From: Thalassotalea hakodatensis
GTDB lineage: Bacteria > Pseudomonadota > Gammaproteobacteria > Enterobacterales > Alteromonadaceae
Direction of reading: 5' to 3'
DNA: 64,000 nt
NCBI RefSeq assembly: GCF_030295995.1
Contig: NZ_AP027365.1
Span: 1,796,066 to 1,860,065 of the forward strand
Shown here: piece by piece, positions 1-8,728 of the stretch
Numbering within the stretch: position 1 is the first letter of the stretch
Layout of the letters: each line of letters opens with the position of its first letter
The notes under the pieces: model-generated
What the model saw: the letters and a program-made list of their open reading frames with translations, nothing else
Told to the model about the DNA's origin: nothing
The model's database searches: none
Translations under genes and position numbers: made by a program

Positions 1-1
1 A

Positions 2-727
2 ACATTTTCTGAAAAGGTGAAAACATTAGCAAAACAAATGTTAACTCACCCAAAAATGATTGAAGTAGCGAAACAAAATACCACCTCAGGAAAAGTAAAA
101 CAGTTTGTTTACCGAGTCAGTGAAGCACGAAAGCGAGAATTACTGTCTGAATTAATTGGTGTGAATAATTGGCAACAAGTGTTAGTTTTTGCTGGCACTA
201 GAGAAAGTGCCAATCAACTGGCGAAAGAATTGAAACTAGATGGCATTAAAGCTAGTTTGTGCCACGGTGAAAAATCGCAAGGAGCGCGCAACAAAGCGTT
301 AGCGCAATTTACCTCAGGCGAAGTTAGAGTGTTAGTTGCAACTGATGTGGCAGCTCGAGGCCTCGATATTCCTGATCTTCCATATGTTGTCAATTTCCAT
401 TTACCGTTTTTAGCAGAAGATTACGTGCATCGCATTGGCCGTACCGGGCGCGCAGGTAAAACCGGCACTGCAGTTTCTTTAGTGAGCCCTAAAGATGAAA
501 AATTTTTAGCTAATATAGAAGTATTAATTAATAGAAAGTTTGAACATGTTGTACTCGCAGGTTATGAATTTGATCCGATGACTGAGCGAAAACAACCGAG
601 AAGTGATAAAACAAAGCCAGCAAGTAAAAACCGCTACCAATCAACGCGTGATAAAAATCAGTTGATTAAGAAAAAACAAAGCGTAACCAGTAAAGCCAAT
701 GCTAAGGTTAAAAAGAAACGTAAATAA
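2..727 (+). CDS. DEAD-box ATP-dependent RNA helicase, C-terminal part (5' end outside window)
   Basis: This is the C-terminal half of a DEAD-box RNA helicase that runs in from the left edge. The reading frame is open from base 2. The first residues (TFSEKVKTLA) look like the sequence just after the SAT motif (motif III), so the GTG at 17 is an internal valine codon and not a start. The helicase C domain is complete. It has the LVFAGTRES strand, motif V (TDVAARGLDIP) and motif VI (HRIGRTGRAG). A basic, lysine-rich tail of about 50 residues, typical of RhlE/RhlB-type helicases, follows and should bind RNA. The likely role is RNA duplex unwinding in ribosome assembly or mRNA turnover. The missing N-terminal RecA domain must lie to the left. 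The subfamily cannot be fixed from this half. Confidence 0.93.
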   Translation, partial: TFSEKVKTLAKQMLTHPKMIEVAKQNTTSGKVKQFVYRVSEARKRELLSELIGVNNWQQVLVFAGTRESANQLAKELKLDGIKASLCHGEKSQGARNKALAQFTSGEVRVLVATDVAARGLDIPDLPYVVNFHLPFLAEDYVHRIGRTGRAGKTGTAVSLVSPKDEKFLANIEVLINRKFEHVVLAGYEFDPMTERKQPRSDKTKPASKNRYQSTRDKNQLIKKKQSVTSKANAKVKKKRK

Positions 728-732
728 GCGTT

Positions 733-1392
733 ATGGTAAAGCACTTAATTACTGAAACCCCTTTTGCTTATCGTTTTACTTGTTGGTTCTGCGGAGAGCC
801 AACAAATAAAACATTTTCTTTTCCACAACACAGCCATTATGTACCTGATTGTGTTCATCCCCCGATTACCCTTTATACTTGTGCCGAATGTTTGCGTTGG
901 GCAAATACTGCGCATGTAGATAATGTTTGGCAGGTCAGGTTTGTCGTAAAAAAAGCGTTAATAAAACATTATAAAAAACATCTCGCTATTGGTATTAATT
1001 GGACAAAGAAATCGCTTGAAGAAAGCGGTTTTGAACAGGGTAACTTTGCTTCTTTTCAAAGAAGTGCTTGGATGATGTATGAAATAGCACGCGATAGAGT
1101 AAACTTTTCAGGTTGGCCATTAGAAGTTAATGGAAAGACACTGGACGCTTCATCTGCCTTTTTAACACAACCTTTCTGGTTTGACGGTGTTGAATATCCT
1201 TCAATTGAGCAAGCGATTAATCAATATGCAGAAAATTTTTCATTAAATAAACATTATTTAAAGCAAGTGTTGTCTGTTGTCGGAAAAGAAAAATTTTCAT
1301 TGGCAATTAGGTTCTGTCGTGTGCAGGTTGGGGCCACACCACAAGAAAGAGCATACGCATTACGAATGCTCAGTGTAGATTATACAAAGTAG
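733..1392 (+). CDS. Conserved hypothetical protein with two Cys-X2-Cys motifs
   Basis: I do not recognise this 219-residue protein by family. It starts five bases after the helicase stop, so the two are probably co-transcribed. Near the N terminus there are two cysteine pairs, CWFC (about residue 18) and CAEC (about residue 50), spaced like a treble-clef or rubredoxin-like zinc site. The histidines between them (SHYVPDCVH) could add ligands. The remainder is a soluble, mixed helical region rich in aromatic residues, with no signal peptide and no membrane segment. A cytoplasmic zinc-binding role, perhaps nucleic-acid related given the helicase neighbour, is only inference. Base composition matches the surroundings. 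Confidence 0.8.
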   Translation: MVKHLITETPFAYRFTCWFCGEPTNKTFSFPQHSHYVPDCVHPPITLYTCAECLRWANTAHVDNVWQVRFVVKKALIKHYKKHLAIGINWTKKSLEESGFEQGNFASFQRSAWMMYEIARDRVNFSGWPLEVNGKTLDASSAFLTQPFWFDGVEYPSIEQAINQYAENFSLNKHYLKQVLSVVGKEKFSLAIRFCRVQVGATPQERAYALRMLSVDYTK

Positions 1393-1408
1393 TAGCTTAC
1401 AAAATCGA

Positions 1409-2299
1409 TTAAATAATACTTAAGCGACACGGCTTTGCTAGTTTTTGTTGATAAAGGCAATTATCGGCACGTTCGAATAACGAATATTCATTATCTGCTC
1501 TTGTCATTAATGCACAGCCTATTGAGCTACTGACCTCATATCTTGCAAGTAAGCTATTAGTATTTACTGAATGTTGTAATCTACTTTCAATTATCGTTAG
1601 TGCTTGTTCATCTGCGTTTTCGACAATGATTGCAAATTCATCACCGCCGAATCTAAATAAACTTTCAGAGTCTCTTACACTTTCAATTAATGCTTGAGCA
1701 AAATGGGTTAACACTTGATCGCCAACATGATGTCCATGGTTATCGTTCACGGCTTTAAATTTATTTAAATCACACACAATTAAGCCGACTTTAGTGCCTT
1801 GTCTATTGGCATGATGCATTGCGCGTTTAATTTGTTGATCAAAATGACGTCTATTGCCTAACCCCGTTAAACCGTCTTGCATTGCTAAGCTAAGTGCTTG
1901 CTGATATAGCATTGCATTATTTAGCGGGTGTACTAATAACGTGTGCAAGTTCTTTAACATATTATAAGAGGCCAATGGCATTGGCTTGTTTAAGGCGTAT
2001 GTTAATGTACCGATATAACGCTTATTGACTTTAAGCTCAAAATGTCGCTCTTTTCTTGCAAGTTTACTTCCACGCATTTCACCACTAGTAACATCATTTT
2101 TAAAGTAAAGCCCAGTAAAATCGACAAATTTCGTTACTTCCATGGCAAAAATATTGAGAATAGTATCAATATCTAAGCTTGTTTGAAGTTGTTCTGCTAA
2201 GGCTAGTTTTCGAGAATTATTTTGACGGTCTTGCGTATCAAATAACCTAAACGCGTTAAATTCAACGTGATCGCTATTGACCAAATTAAGCGTTTGCAT
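1409..2299 (-). CDS. Diguanylate cyclase (GGDEF domain)
   Basis: The 296-residue protein makes cyclic di-GMP from two GTP. The C-terminal GGDEF domain spans about residues 130-296. It has the intact signature RFGGDEF (GGDEF at residues 218-222), the upstream DGLTGLGNRR motif and the phosphate-binding DLNKFKAVND segment. The inhibitory I-site expected five residues before GGDEF reads RDSE instead of RxxD, so product inhibition may be weak or lost. The N-terminal ~125 residues have no signal peptide or membrane segment and resemble a small GAF-like sensor of unknown ligand. The start has a GAGGTGCT ribosome-binding region just upstream. A c-di-GMP-I riboswitch lies 6 kb away at 8.5 kb, giving a possible local receiver of this signal. 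Confidence 0.93.
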   Translation of the reverse strand: MQTLNLVNSDHVEFNAFRLFDTQDRQNNSRKLALAEQLQTSLDIDTILNIFAMEVTKFVDFTGLYFKNDVTSGEMRGSKLARKERHFELKVNKRYIGTLTYALNKPMPLASYNMLKNLHTLLVHPLNNAMLYQQALSLAMQDGLTGLGNRRHFDQQIKRAMHHANRQGTKVGLIVCDLNKFKAVNDNHGHHVGDQVLTHFAQALIESVRDSESLFRFGGDEFAIIVENADEQALTIIESRLQHSVNTNSLLARYEVSSSIGCALMTRADNEYSLFERADNCLYQQKLAKPCRLSII

Positions 2300-2492
2300 A
2301 ATAGCACCTCTATAAAGTAATTAAACTTCTTTTGCAAATAAAGTGCCAAATATATAAGTCTATGATCATTATATGATAGTTTGTTCCTTAGGTACCGGTT
2401 TAGTGGCAATTCATTAAAGATTTAAGCTTTTGTCGGCATCTTGACGGCAATTATTGCCGCTAAGCAGAAGCATTGAAACTGATAAAAATGAC

Positions 2493-3956
2493 TAGAGCGT
2501 GTTGATCTTTGCTGTTTAAGTTTTGTTGAACCCTTCGGGCTGACGAATCCCCAAAAAATGACAGGCACAACATTTTATGATCTTATTAGTTCGTCAAAAC
2601 AAAAATAAGAGTAAAATGCTATGCCTGAATCCTTACTTTGCCATAACTTCTTTGATAAGTCCTTATCGAATTTCAATCAAGCGAGAATGAAGACACTTAA
2701 AGCATGCTCTGAAGCACTTATAGCGTCTGATAGATTAACCTTAACAAGTTTGGGGCGTTACTTAGCTGGGCGTGCGAACATTAAGCATAAAATAAAAAGG
2801 GTTGATCGTTTTCTTAATAACGAGCATTTGTTTAACCAACAAGTTGAAATATACGCTTCGTTGGCCAAACCAATCATTAGCAACTTGCCTTATTTAGCCA
2901 TTGCAGTGGACTGGAGTGGTTGTTGTCGTTCAGATTACCACCTGCTTAGAGCGAGTTTACTCGTTGACGGCCGTTCTTTAGTGCTTTACAACATGGTTGT
3001 TGAATTAAAAGATTTTGATACGCCAGAAACCAATGCCAGATTTTTAGACAACCTCCTTCAAGTTATTGGTGAACACCGGTCCGTTTATATTTTGTCAGAT
3101 GGTGGTTTTCTTACTCCTTGGTATACTAAAGTCCGTTCATTAGGATGGCACTTTATTGGCCGTCTCAGAGGCACGATGACATGTAAGTTAGAAGGTAAAA
3201 ATACTTGGGAAAAACTCCCTGCCTTTCATCAGGGAGCGAGCTGTCAACCAACTCGACTTGGCAAAGCGAGGGTTACTCAACACAGTCCAACAGCATGTGA
3301 TGCATTTCTCCATTTGTACAAAGGAAAATACAAAGGACGAAAAGGGAATAGCCGTTTTACTAAAGATACTCGCATGTATCGACGGCATGCTCATGAGCCA
3401 TGGTTACTCGCAACATCAGATAATACACTCACTAGTGATCAAGTAATTAAGTTGTACAGTAAAAGGATGCAAATTGAGCAAAACTTTCGCGATGACAAAA
3501 GCCAACAATATGGCTTTTCGTGGCGGTTTAGTAAAACACAAGGCGTAAGGCGAATGAGTGCCTTGTGCTTAATTGCATGTTTAGCCAGTCTATTACTTTG
3601 GTTTGTTGGCTTTGAAGCGGAGCAGCGCAATTGGCAAATAATGTTTCAGGCTAATACGATAAAACACCGCAGAGTTCTATCGTTTCTTACATTGGCGAAG
3701 CAAGTAATTCGGCATAGACTCCACAAAATTAAAAATCACTATCTACAGAAAAGTCGAGAAAACTTTTTAGCTTATTATCAAATATGTTCAGTTATATAAA
3801 AATGGGGATCCGTCAGCCCTTCGGGCTGTATCTGTTTGGTATTTCTACTGTGTTAACGCTTGACTGGAGTAGAATAACTACACGGCGCAAGTGTTGCCTT
3901 GTATAAATACCAAACAAATTGCGGCAAAAGTAAACATGAAAGATCAACACGCTCTA
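2493..3956 (+). mobile_element. Complete IS4-family insertion sequence
   Basis: The element is about 1.46 kb long and has terminal inverted repeats reading TAGAGCGTGTTGATCTTT at the left; the last 18 bases of the right end are the same sequence in reverse complement. Its only gene is the transposase at 2621-3799. A second, subterminal inverted pair brackets that gene: CCCTTCGGGCTGACG at 2531-2545, and its complement within 3803-3825. AATGAC occurs directly outside the left end (2487-2492) and one base outside the right end (3958-3963), which looks like a slightly decayed target duplication. With an intact transposase and matching ends the element should still be able to move. A non-autonomous relative with the same ends lies at 63374-63642. 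Confidence 0.93.
2621..3799 (+). CDS. IS4-family DDE transposase
   Basis: The 392-residue protein is the transposase of the surrounding insertion sequence. The catalytic triad can be read directly: D97 in AIAVDWSG, D160 in YILSDGG, and E286 inside the IS4 signature Y(2)R(3)E(6)K, here Y279-R282-E286-K293. The fold is that of the IS10-like branch, with a beta-strand insertion between the second D and the E. The C terminus is basic (HKIKNHYLQK) and may contact DNA. The ORF is uninterrupted and full length for the family, so the protein is probably active. The start ATG follows a weak AAGAG ribosome-binding site, in keeping with low transposase expression. Confidence 0.95.
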   Translation: MPESLLCHNFFDKSLSNFNQARMKTLKACSEALIASDRLTLTSLGRYLAGRANIKHKIKRVDRFLNNEHLFNQQVEIYASLAKPIISNLPYLAIAVDWSGCCRSDYHLLRASLLVDGRSLVLYNMVVELKDFDTPETNARFLDNLLQVIGEHRSVYILSDGGFLTPWYTKVRSLGWHFIGRLRGTMTCKLEGKNTWEKLPAFHQGASCQPTRLGKARVTQHSPTACDAFLHLYKGKYKGRKGNSRFTKDTRMYRRHAHEPWLLATSDNTLTSDQVIKLYSKRMQIEQNFRDDKSQQYGFSWRFSKTQGVRRMSALCLIACLASLLLWFVGFEAEQRNWQIMFQANTIKHRRVLSFLTLAKQVIRHRLHKIKNHYLQKSRENFLAYYQICSVI

Positions 3957-4058
3957 GAATGACATGAAATTATTTTGATCATGAATAAAAGCGTTTGAGC
4001 TCAAACAATGAGCGATATACTATGATTAAAGTTAGTTTTTATTTTTATTAGGTTTTTT

Positions 4059-6035
4059 GTGGCTTCCCATATTGAAATTCTGGCTATTTTAACCAGTGCA
4101 GTGTTTATTGTTTGGTTATTTAGAAAATTACATTTACCAGCTATTCTTGCTTATTTAGTTGCAGGGATGCTTGTTGGTGAGCATGGTTTAGCTTTTGCGC
4201 ATGAGCATGTAGATTATGAACATTTTGCCGAGCTAGGCATCGTTTTTCTGTTGTTCACTTTAGGGCTAGAGTTTTCCTTACCTAAGCTAATGGCAATGCG
4301 ACACTTAGTGCTAGCGGTAGGTTGCTTGCAAGTAGTGTTATCATTAATTTGTTTTACCATTATTTCACTCTTCTTTGGTCAATCCTTTGGCAGTGCTTTA
4401 GTGATAGGTGGTGTCATTGCTTTATCATCTACCGCGATTGTGATCAGACAGTTAAGCGAGTCTGGTGCCATGAAGCGAAAGTCAGGGCAAATAGCTGTAG
4501 CTGTTTTATTATTTCAAGATGTCGCCGTTGTACCATTACTGATTATTATTCCATTATTAGCACCAAGTACCGAAGGTTCGATGATAATCGCTTTGTTTGC
4601 TGCGCTAATAAAAGGGGTATTTGTTGTTGGTATTTTACTGGCCGCAGGAAAATGGATACTTCCTCGTTTATTTAATCTAGTTGCACAAGTTAGAACAGAT
4701 GAATTGTTTGTATTAACGACTTTATTAGTCACACTTGTCGCTTCCGCATTAACGCAATGGTTTGGCCTTTCAATGGCGCTGGGTGCTTTTCTCGCGGGCA
4801 TGATGTTAGGAGAAAGCCAATATAAGCACCAACTAGAAGCTGACATACGACCTTACCGAGATATATTGCTTGGTTTGTTTTTTGTGACAGTTGGGATGAA
4901 ATTAGATATTAATGTGTTGGTGTCTTCACCTTTGACCATTGTCAGCTTGGTTGTTGGTTTGATGCTACTAAAAGTGGTCGTGATAAGAATTTTAGCAGTA
5001 AAAGCTGGTGAACAAGGAAAAGATGCTTGGGCAGCTGGGATCATGCTCGCACAAATGGGGGAATTTGGCTTTGTGTTAATTGCGCTTGCTACACAAGTCA
5101 ATGTATTACCTCTTGATGTTGCTTCTTTATTGATTGGGGCAGGTATTTTGAGCATGGCGGTAACGCCATTTATGGTTGATAATGCTCGAAATTGGGGAAA
5201 GTGGCTAGCCAATGAACAAAAAACTGATCACGAAGACTTACAAGCATTTAAAGAGTTAGAAGTTAATACAGAACTGAAAGAGCATGTGATTATTTGTGGT
5301 TTTGGTCGTATCGGTCAAACGGTTAGTCGGTTTTTAAAACAAGAAGGTATTGATTTTGTTGCCATTGATATGGACCCCTTACGTACGCGAAAAGCGCGTG
5401 AAGCGGGAGAAAATGTGTTATTTGGCTCGTCCCGACAAACTGAATTGTTAGAGGCGGCTAAGTTGTCGACGGCTAAACTTGTCGTCATCGCGTTTGGTGA
5501 AGATAAACAGTCGATAGAAGTGATACGTAAAGTACGAAGTTTATCACCTAATGTACCTATTTTAGTACGAACTCGTAATGATGATCAGCTTGATAAATTA
5601 CAAGCTGCTGGTGCAGATCAAGTAGTGCCTGAAAGCCTTGAAGGGAGCTTGATGTTGGTTTCACAAGTGTTGTCACTTTCAGGCGTGCCATTTTCGCATA
5701 TCGTTAAACGAGTACAGAAGGAAAGGAAAAGTCATTACAGTCATCTGCATGGCTTTTTTCAGGGGGAACATACAGATATGAGCCCTGATGCTATGGACCG
5801 TATAGAATTTGCTAATGCGGTGAATTTAACTGGCCATTCTTATGCGGTAGGGCGAACCTTACAATCTTTGAACTTAGCCACACGCCGCGTAACCGTGGTT
5901 GCATTGAGAAGAGCTGGTTTTGAAACCGAACAGCCTGATGAAAATACCATTTTGTTAGCGGATGATACCTTGATTATTCGTGGCAAACCAAGACGTGTTG
6001 AGCGGGTTGAACGTTTTATGCATGAAGGGGGTTAG
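4059..6035 (+). CDS. Monovalent cation:proton antiporter, KefB/KefC type (CPA2 family)
   Basis: This 658-residue inner-membrane protein has an N-terminal Na+/H+ exchanger domain of about 12 membrane segments (residues 5-380). It carries family motifs such as LGIVFLLFTLGLEFS and the polar LALSSTA-type segment (here VIALSSTAIV). A cytoplasmic TrkA-N (RCK) domain follows at about residues 408-525, with the Rossmann glycine motif GFGRIG near residue 413, and then a TrkA-C-like domain at about 565-655. It should exchange K+ or Na+ for protons under nucleotide control. The start is GTG; no better in-frame ATG lies upstream. KefC proper is glutathione-gated, but no KefF or KefG partner is present, so the symbol is left blank. 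The gene stands alone on its strand. Confidence 0.92.
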   Translation: MASHIEILAILTSAVFIVWLFRKLHLPAILAYLVAGMLVGEHGLAFAHEHVDYEHFAELGIVFLLFTLGLEFSLPKLMAMRHLVLAVGCLQVVLSLICFTIISLFFGQSFGSALVIGGVIALSSTAIVIRQLSESGAMKRKSGQIAVAVLLFQDVAVVPLLIIIPLLAPSTEGSMIIALFAALIKGVFVVGILLAAGKWILPRLFNLVAQVRTDELFVLTTLLVTLVASALTQWFGLSMALGAFLAGMMLGESQYKHQLEADIRPYRDILLGLFFVTVGMKLDINVLVSSPLTIVSLVVGLMLLKVVVIRILAVKAGEQGKDAWAAGIMLAQMGEFGFVLIALATQVNVLPLDVASLLIGAGILSMAVTPFMVDNARNWGKWLANEQKTDHEDLQAFKELEVNTELKEHVIICGFGRIGQTVSRFLKQEGIDFVAIDMDPLRTRKAREAGENVLFGSSRQTELLEAAKLSTAKLVVIAFGEDKQSIEVIRKVRSLSPNVPILVRTRNDDQLDKLQAAGADQVVPESLEGSLMLVSQVLSLSGVPFSHIVKRVQKERKSHYSHLHGFFQGEHTDMSPDAMDRIEFANAVNLTGHSYAVGRTLQSLNLATRRVTVVALRRAGFETEQPDENTILLADDTLIIRGKPRRVERVERFMHEGG

Positions 6036-6039
6036 CGTA

Positions 6040-6353
6040 ATACCAACTCGCATAAAGATTAAGTCAGTTCAGTGCGATGTCAGAGGTGGGAGAATAAGCG
6101 AAACGTTTGCAGGTATAGTTGTTCTACATCAAACACGTTTTGCGCAATTATCGCGCCTCTAACACGCTCCCAAAGGGCGAGTTTAAACGCTTCATAGCCT
6201 GTGTTGTTGATTTTAACAAGGACGCTACAAGGATGTAGCTTATTAGAGAACGCAGGAGCACGTTCTCCTGAATAACCATTCTCTGCAATCAACGCCGTGC
6301 CTCTAAAGCGTTTAATTCTCGCTGAATGACCGAATATTTATGCGAATTGGTAT
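6040..6353 (+). repeat. MITE-like repeat family A, copy 1
   Basis: This non-coding element of about 314 bp begins ATACCAACTCGCATAAA and ends with the near-perfect complement of that sequence (16 of 17 positions). Its core is homologous, in the opposite orientation, to the element at 45384-45647. Both share GGGCGAGTTTAAA, TGTTGATTTTAACAA-like and AATAACCATTCT blocks in the same order. This copy carries roughly 45 extra bases around 6220-6270. No transposase is encoded, and short open frames within it have no sensible product. It fills the whole gap between the antiporter and the patatin gene. Confidence 0.85.
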
Positions 6354-6418
6354 AATAGGTTTCTTTTGCTCAATCCCCATATCTCTGCATTTGCGTTAGC
6401 TTGAAAGATTTACTACGT

Positions 6419-7570
6419 TCATTTAAGCGATAAAAATTCACGAATACGTGTTTCGTTCTCTAGTGCATCTTGAAAGCCGAGTTTAATGAGTTGATGGCAA
6501 TAGGTGCGATCAAATAACAGGTAGCTAATGATACTTGATTCAGGATCATTGCTGATGCCCATCGCCCTAAGAAGCAGTCGAATTGATATTGGCATTTGAT
6601 GATAATGCTCTACTGCTATTGCATTGAAGTCGTGGCTTGGGTTTATTACTAATGTCTCTATTGATTTTAAGCCTTCTTGTGCTATTTTTTTTTCTTCTGG
6701 GATTAACGAAAGTGTTTTATTTACACGTTTGAGACGTTCTAAGTCACTTTGCAAAGTGTCTGAAAAAATGCCATCTAGTAAATGACCTGCGATGGTCGCG
6801 CTTGTTGGAGGATGTGGATTGTTTTCCTTAGGATGTAATGGTTCTGACGGTTGTTCAACACCGATAATAAATAGCTTCTCACCGCCTAAATGTATTGCAG
6901 GGCTCAACGGAGATAGTTGATGAATAGAGCCGTCACCAAAATGTTCTTTTCCAAGTTTGATCGACGGGAACAATAGTGGAATCGCTGCTGAAGCAAGTAA
7001 ATGATCACTATTTATCTGACAGGGTAAGCCTTTTCGTTTAGCTCGAAACCAAGGAGAAATGGTTTCACTTGATTGAAAAAAACTAATGGAATCACCACTA
7101 CTATAACTAGACGCAGTGACTGAAAGCGCGCGTAAATGTCCTTTTAATAGATTATTGTCTATACGCTGAAAGTCAACAACATCTGTTAGTAAGGCTCTTA
7201 ATGGTGCATTGTTAAGTAAGCTGTGCGCCGATTTGTTTGCATAATCTGCTTGAAAGCTCGCTAATATACCACGGTATATATGACTAAATACACGAGCAGG
7301 GTCACTATGATATATCCTGCTTGTTGTTAAGTTCTTCCATACCCATTCAAGTTTTTTAACGCCAAGTTGAAAGCAAGATGCATAACAGGCTAAACCGGTT
7401 GAGTTGATCGCTCCGGCAGAGGTACCGCAAATAATTGAAAAAGGGATAGGGTGATGCCGTGGGGAAAATTTTGAAATTGCAGACAGCACACCAACTTGAT
7501 AGGCAGCTCTTGCACCACCCCCAGTTAATACTAATGCGTTTTTTTCATGCTGGCGCGATCGGTACGTCAC
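6419..7570 (-). CDS. Patatin-like phospholipase
   Basis: The 383-residue protein belongs to the patatin family of serine acyl hydrolases, which use a Ser-Asp dyad on phospholipids or other acyl esters. The oxyanion loop GGGARAAYQ is at residues 17-25, the nucleophile elbow GTSAG at 49-53 (Ser51), and the catalytic Asp at 213 in FGDGS. All key residues are present. There is no signal peptide or obvious membrane anchor, so it is probably cytosolic or peripheral at the inner membrane, like the RssA-type proteins. The C-terminal ~100 residues lie outside the core and are of unknown role. It is transcribed alone towards repeat A. The start codon is close to the glycine-rich motif, as usual in this family. 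Confidence 0.92.
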   Translation of the reverse strand: MTYRSRQHEKNALVLTGGGARAAYQVGVLSAISKFSPRHHPIPFSIICGTSAGAINSTGLACYASCFQLGVKKLEWVWKNLTTSRIYHSDPARVFSHIYRGILASFQADYANKSAHSLLNNAPLRALLTDVVDFQRIDNNLLKGHLRALSVTASSYSSGDSISFFQSSETISPWFRAKRKGLPCQINSDHLLASAAIPLLFPSIKLGKEHFGDGSIHQLSPLSPAIHLGGEKLFIIGVEQPSEPLHPKENNPHPPTSATIAGHLLDGIFSDTLQSDLERLKRVNKTLSLIPEEKKIAQEGLKSIETLVINPSHDFNAIAVEHYHQMPISIRLLLRAMGISNDPESSIISYLLFDRTYCHQLIKLGFQDALENETRIREFLSLK

Positions 7571-7636
7571 AAATTAATCACGGTATCTATTCTATCAATT
7601 AACGAGAGTTTATCGTTTATTTTAAAGATTACCAAG

Positions 7637-7848
7637 TTAAATAACTTGAGCTAGGGATAACAACTTACTTTCTAGCCGTTGTTTTTCCTTATTACTGCGT
7701 TAAATGTATTTGCAATAGACACGTTATTGACGCACAAATTTTCCTTGCACTAAGAAAAAACTCCGTGCTAGAACAGTGTGATAAATAAAAAGCTTACCGT
7801 TTCTGTTGATTCGCTAACTTCTTATCCCGAGCTCAGGTTAAATAATGT
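7637..7848. repeat. MITE-like repeat family B with imperfect terminal inverted repeats
   Basis: Two arms face each other about 150 bp apart. The left arm (7645-7666) reads CTTGAGCTAGGGATAACAACTT. The right arm (7816-7837) is its complement at 18 of 22 positions. The AT-rich interior has no plausible coding frame. The arrangement is that of a small non-autonomous transposable repeat. No second copy was found in this window. Apart from this element, the 478-bp gap between the patatin and DUF3718 genes holds only the terminator at 7951-7979. Confidence 0.55.
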
Positions 7849-7950
7849 TAGCTGGGTTTAAAAATCGTTCTGTATAAACAATGGTAACCAACACGAACAT
7901 TTAAATTAATAAAAGGCTTATAAAAGTAAAGGCTACTTTTGTTGAGTTGA

Positions 7951-7979
7951 AAAAAAAGCCAGCATTAGCTGGCTTTTTT
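7951..7979. terminator. Bidirectional intrinsic terminator after the DUF3718 gene
   Basis: A perfect stem AAAAAAGCCAGC / GCTGGCTTTTTT with an ATTA loop and runs of A and T on the two sides. On the minus strand it ends the DUF3718 transcript about 70 bp past the stop. Confidence 0.9.
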
Positions 7980-8048
7980 AAGTCGACAGAAGAATTATAA
8001 ACTAGTAAAGCTATTGATTTAACAAATAACGCCTACTAAAAAATAATT

Positions 8049-8408
8049 TTAGCTGCTAACGCGTTCGTTAGCGGCATCTATCAATGGTTGCGATCCACTC
8101 TGGAGATTTGCAAGGTTCTCTGAAACAACTTTCTTTGGTAGCTTACTTACTATCATAGAACCTGTTTCAACCGCACCTCTTGCAGAAGCAAATACCAGTA
8201 AGTTTTGACCATTACATTGAATACCATCAAAAACTCTGCGGATTTTGATTTTATTCGTTCTTAAAAATGAGCGCATACGCTTCTTATCATCTGCAGCTAC
8301 ATACTCACATAAGCTTTGAGCTATATTCGATGCTTCTGCTTTAGGAGCAGAAACGATAGACGTCATTGTTAACGCTGTAATAGTTGAAACTAGTAATAAT
8401 TTTTTCAT
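8049..8408 (-). CDS. DUF3718 family small secreted protein
   Basis: The 119-residue protein starts with a clear Sec signal peptide (KKLLLVSTITALTM, cleavage likely after about residue 26, PKAEA-S). The mature part matches the DUF3718 pattern known from Shewanella and Colwellia: a conserved SLCEYVAADDKKRMRSFLR helix followed by IQCNGQNLLVFA, with two conserved cysteines that could form a periplasmic disulfide. The biochemical role of the family is unknown to me. Its 5' leader contains a c-di-GMP-I riboswitch (8470-8557), so expression is expected to follow cellular c-di-GMP. It forms a single-gene transcript ending at 7951-7979. A link to surface attachment or motility is inference from that control. 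Confidence 0.85.
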   Translation of the reverse strand: MKKLLLVSTITALTMTSIVSAPKAEASNIAQSLCEYVAADDKKRMRSFLRTNKIKIRRVFDGIQCNGQNLLVFASARGAVETGSMIVSKLPKKVVSENLANLQSGSQPLIDAANERVSS

Positions 8409-8469
8409 TTTAATAACCTTTAATTCAAGTTGAGTTTATTAAAAGAAAAAACCACAGGACGTACCTAAT

Positions 8470-8557
8470 TGAACTCGGTAACTCCGCTGTCATAGATAAA
8501 TTAAATTATCCTTAGACCGGTGGTTTTGCGTAACATGTTTTCGCATGTTTTGCCTTT
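8470..8557 (-). promoter_or_regulatory. c-di-GMP-I (GEMM-I) riboswitch aptamer in the DUF3718 leader
   Basis: Read on the minus strand, the leader aligns along its whole length with the well-known Vibrio cholerae Vc2 aptamer. In order it shows GGCAAAAC, a CATG/CATG hairpin with a CGAAAA tetraloop-type cap, then TTACGCAAA, CCACCGGTCTAAG (consensus CCGGCCTAA), a second stem, and AGCGGAGTTACCGAG (consensus GCGGGGTTACCGA). Downstream, GTGGTTTTTTCTTTT can pair with AAAACCAC inside the aptamer to form a T-tailed hairpin. This suggests ligand-controlled termination before the ATG at 8408. The match was recognised by eye; no covariance model was run. Confidence 0.88.
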
Positions 8558-8728
8558 TCTTTGTCAATTTCAGTATCACTAATTTGTAAGATAAAATCAA
8601 GTCTTGTGAAATTGGCAAGTATGTTGAATGTTAAGTTTTTACTATAAATGTATATTTTACAATGTGTTAGATATAACTTTCTCTTGTAGGATATATGGAA
8701 ACATTACATATGACTTTCTAATTCTTAT

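Noticed and set aside
17..19. GTG at 17 as a helicase start
   Set aside because: The frame continues to the left edge with conserved helicase sequence, so the gene is cut by the window.
2203..2409. 68-residue minus-strand frame at the start of the cyclase gene
   Set aside because: Overlaps the well-supported cyclase start in another frame, has no motif, and fits leader sequence better.
5980..6292. Small frames on both strands over repeat A
   Set aside because: They coincide with a repeat whose other copy does not keep the frames.
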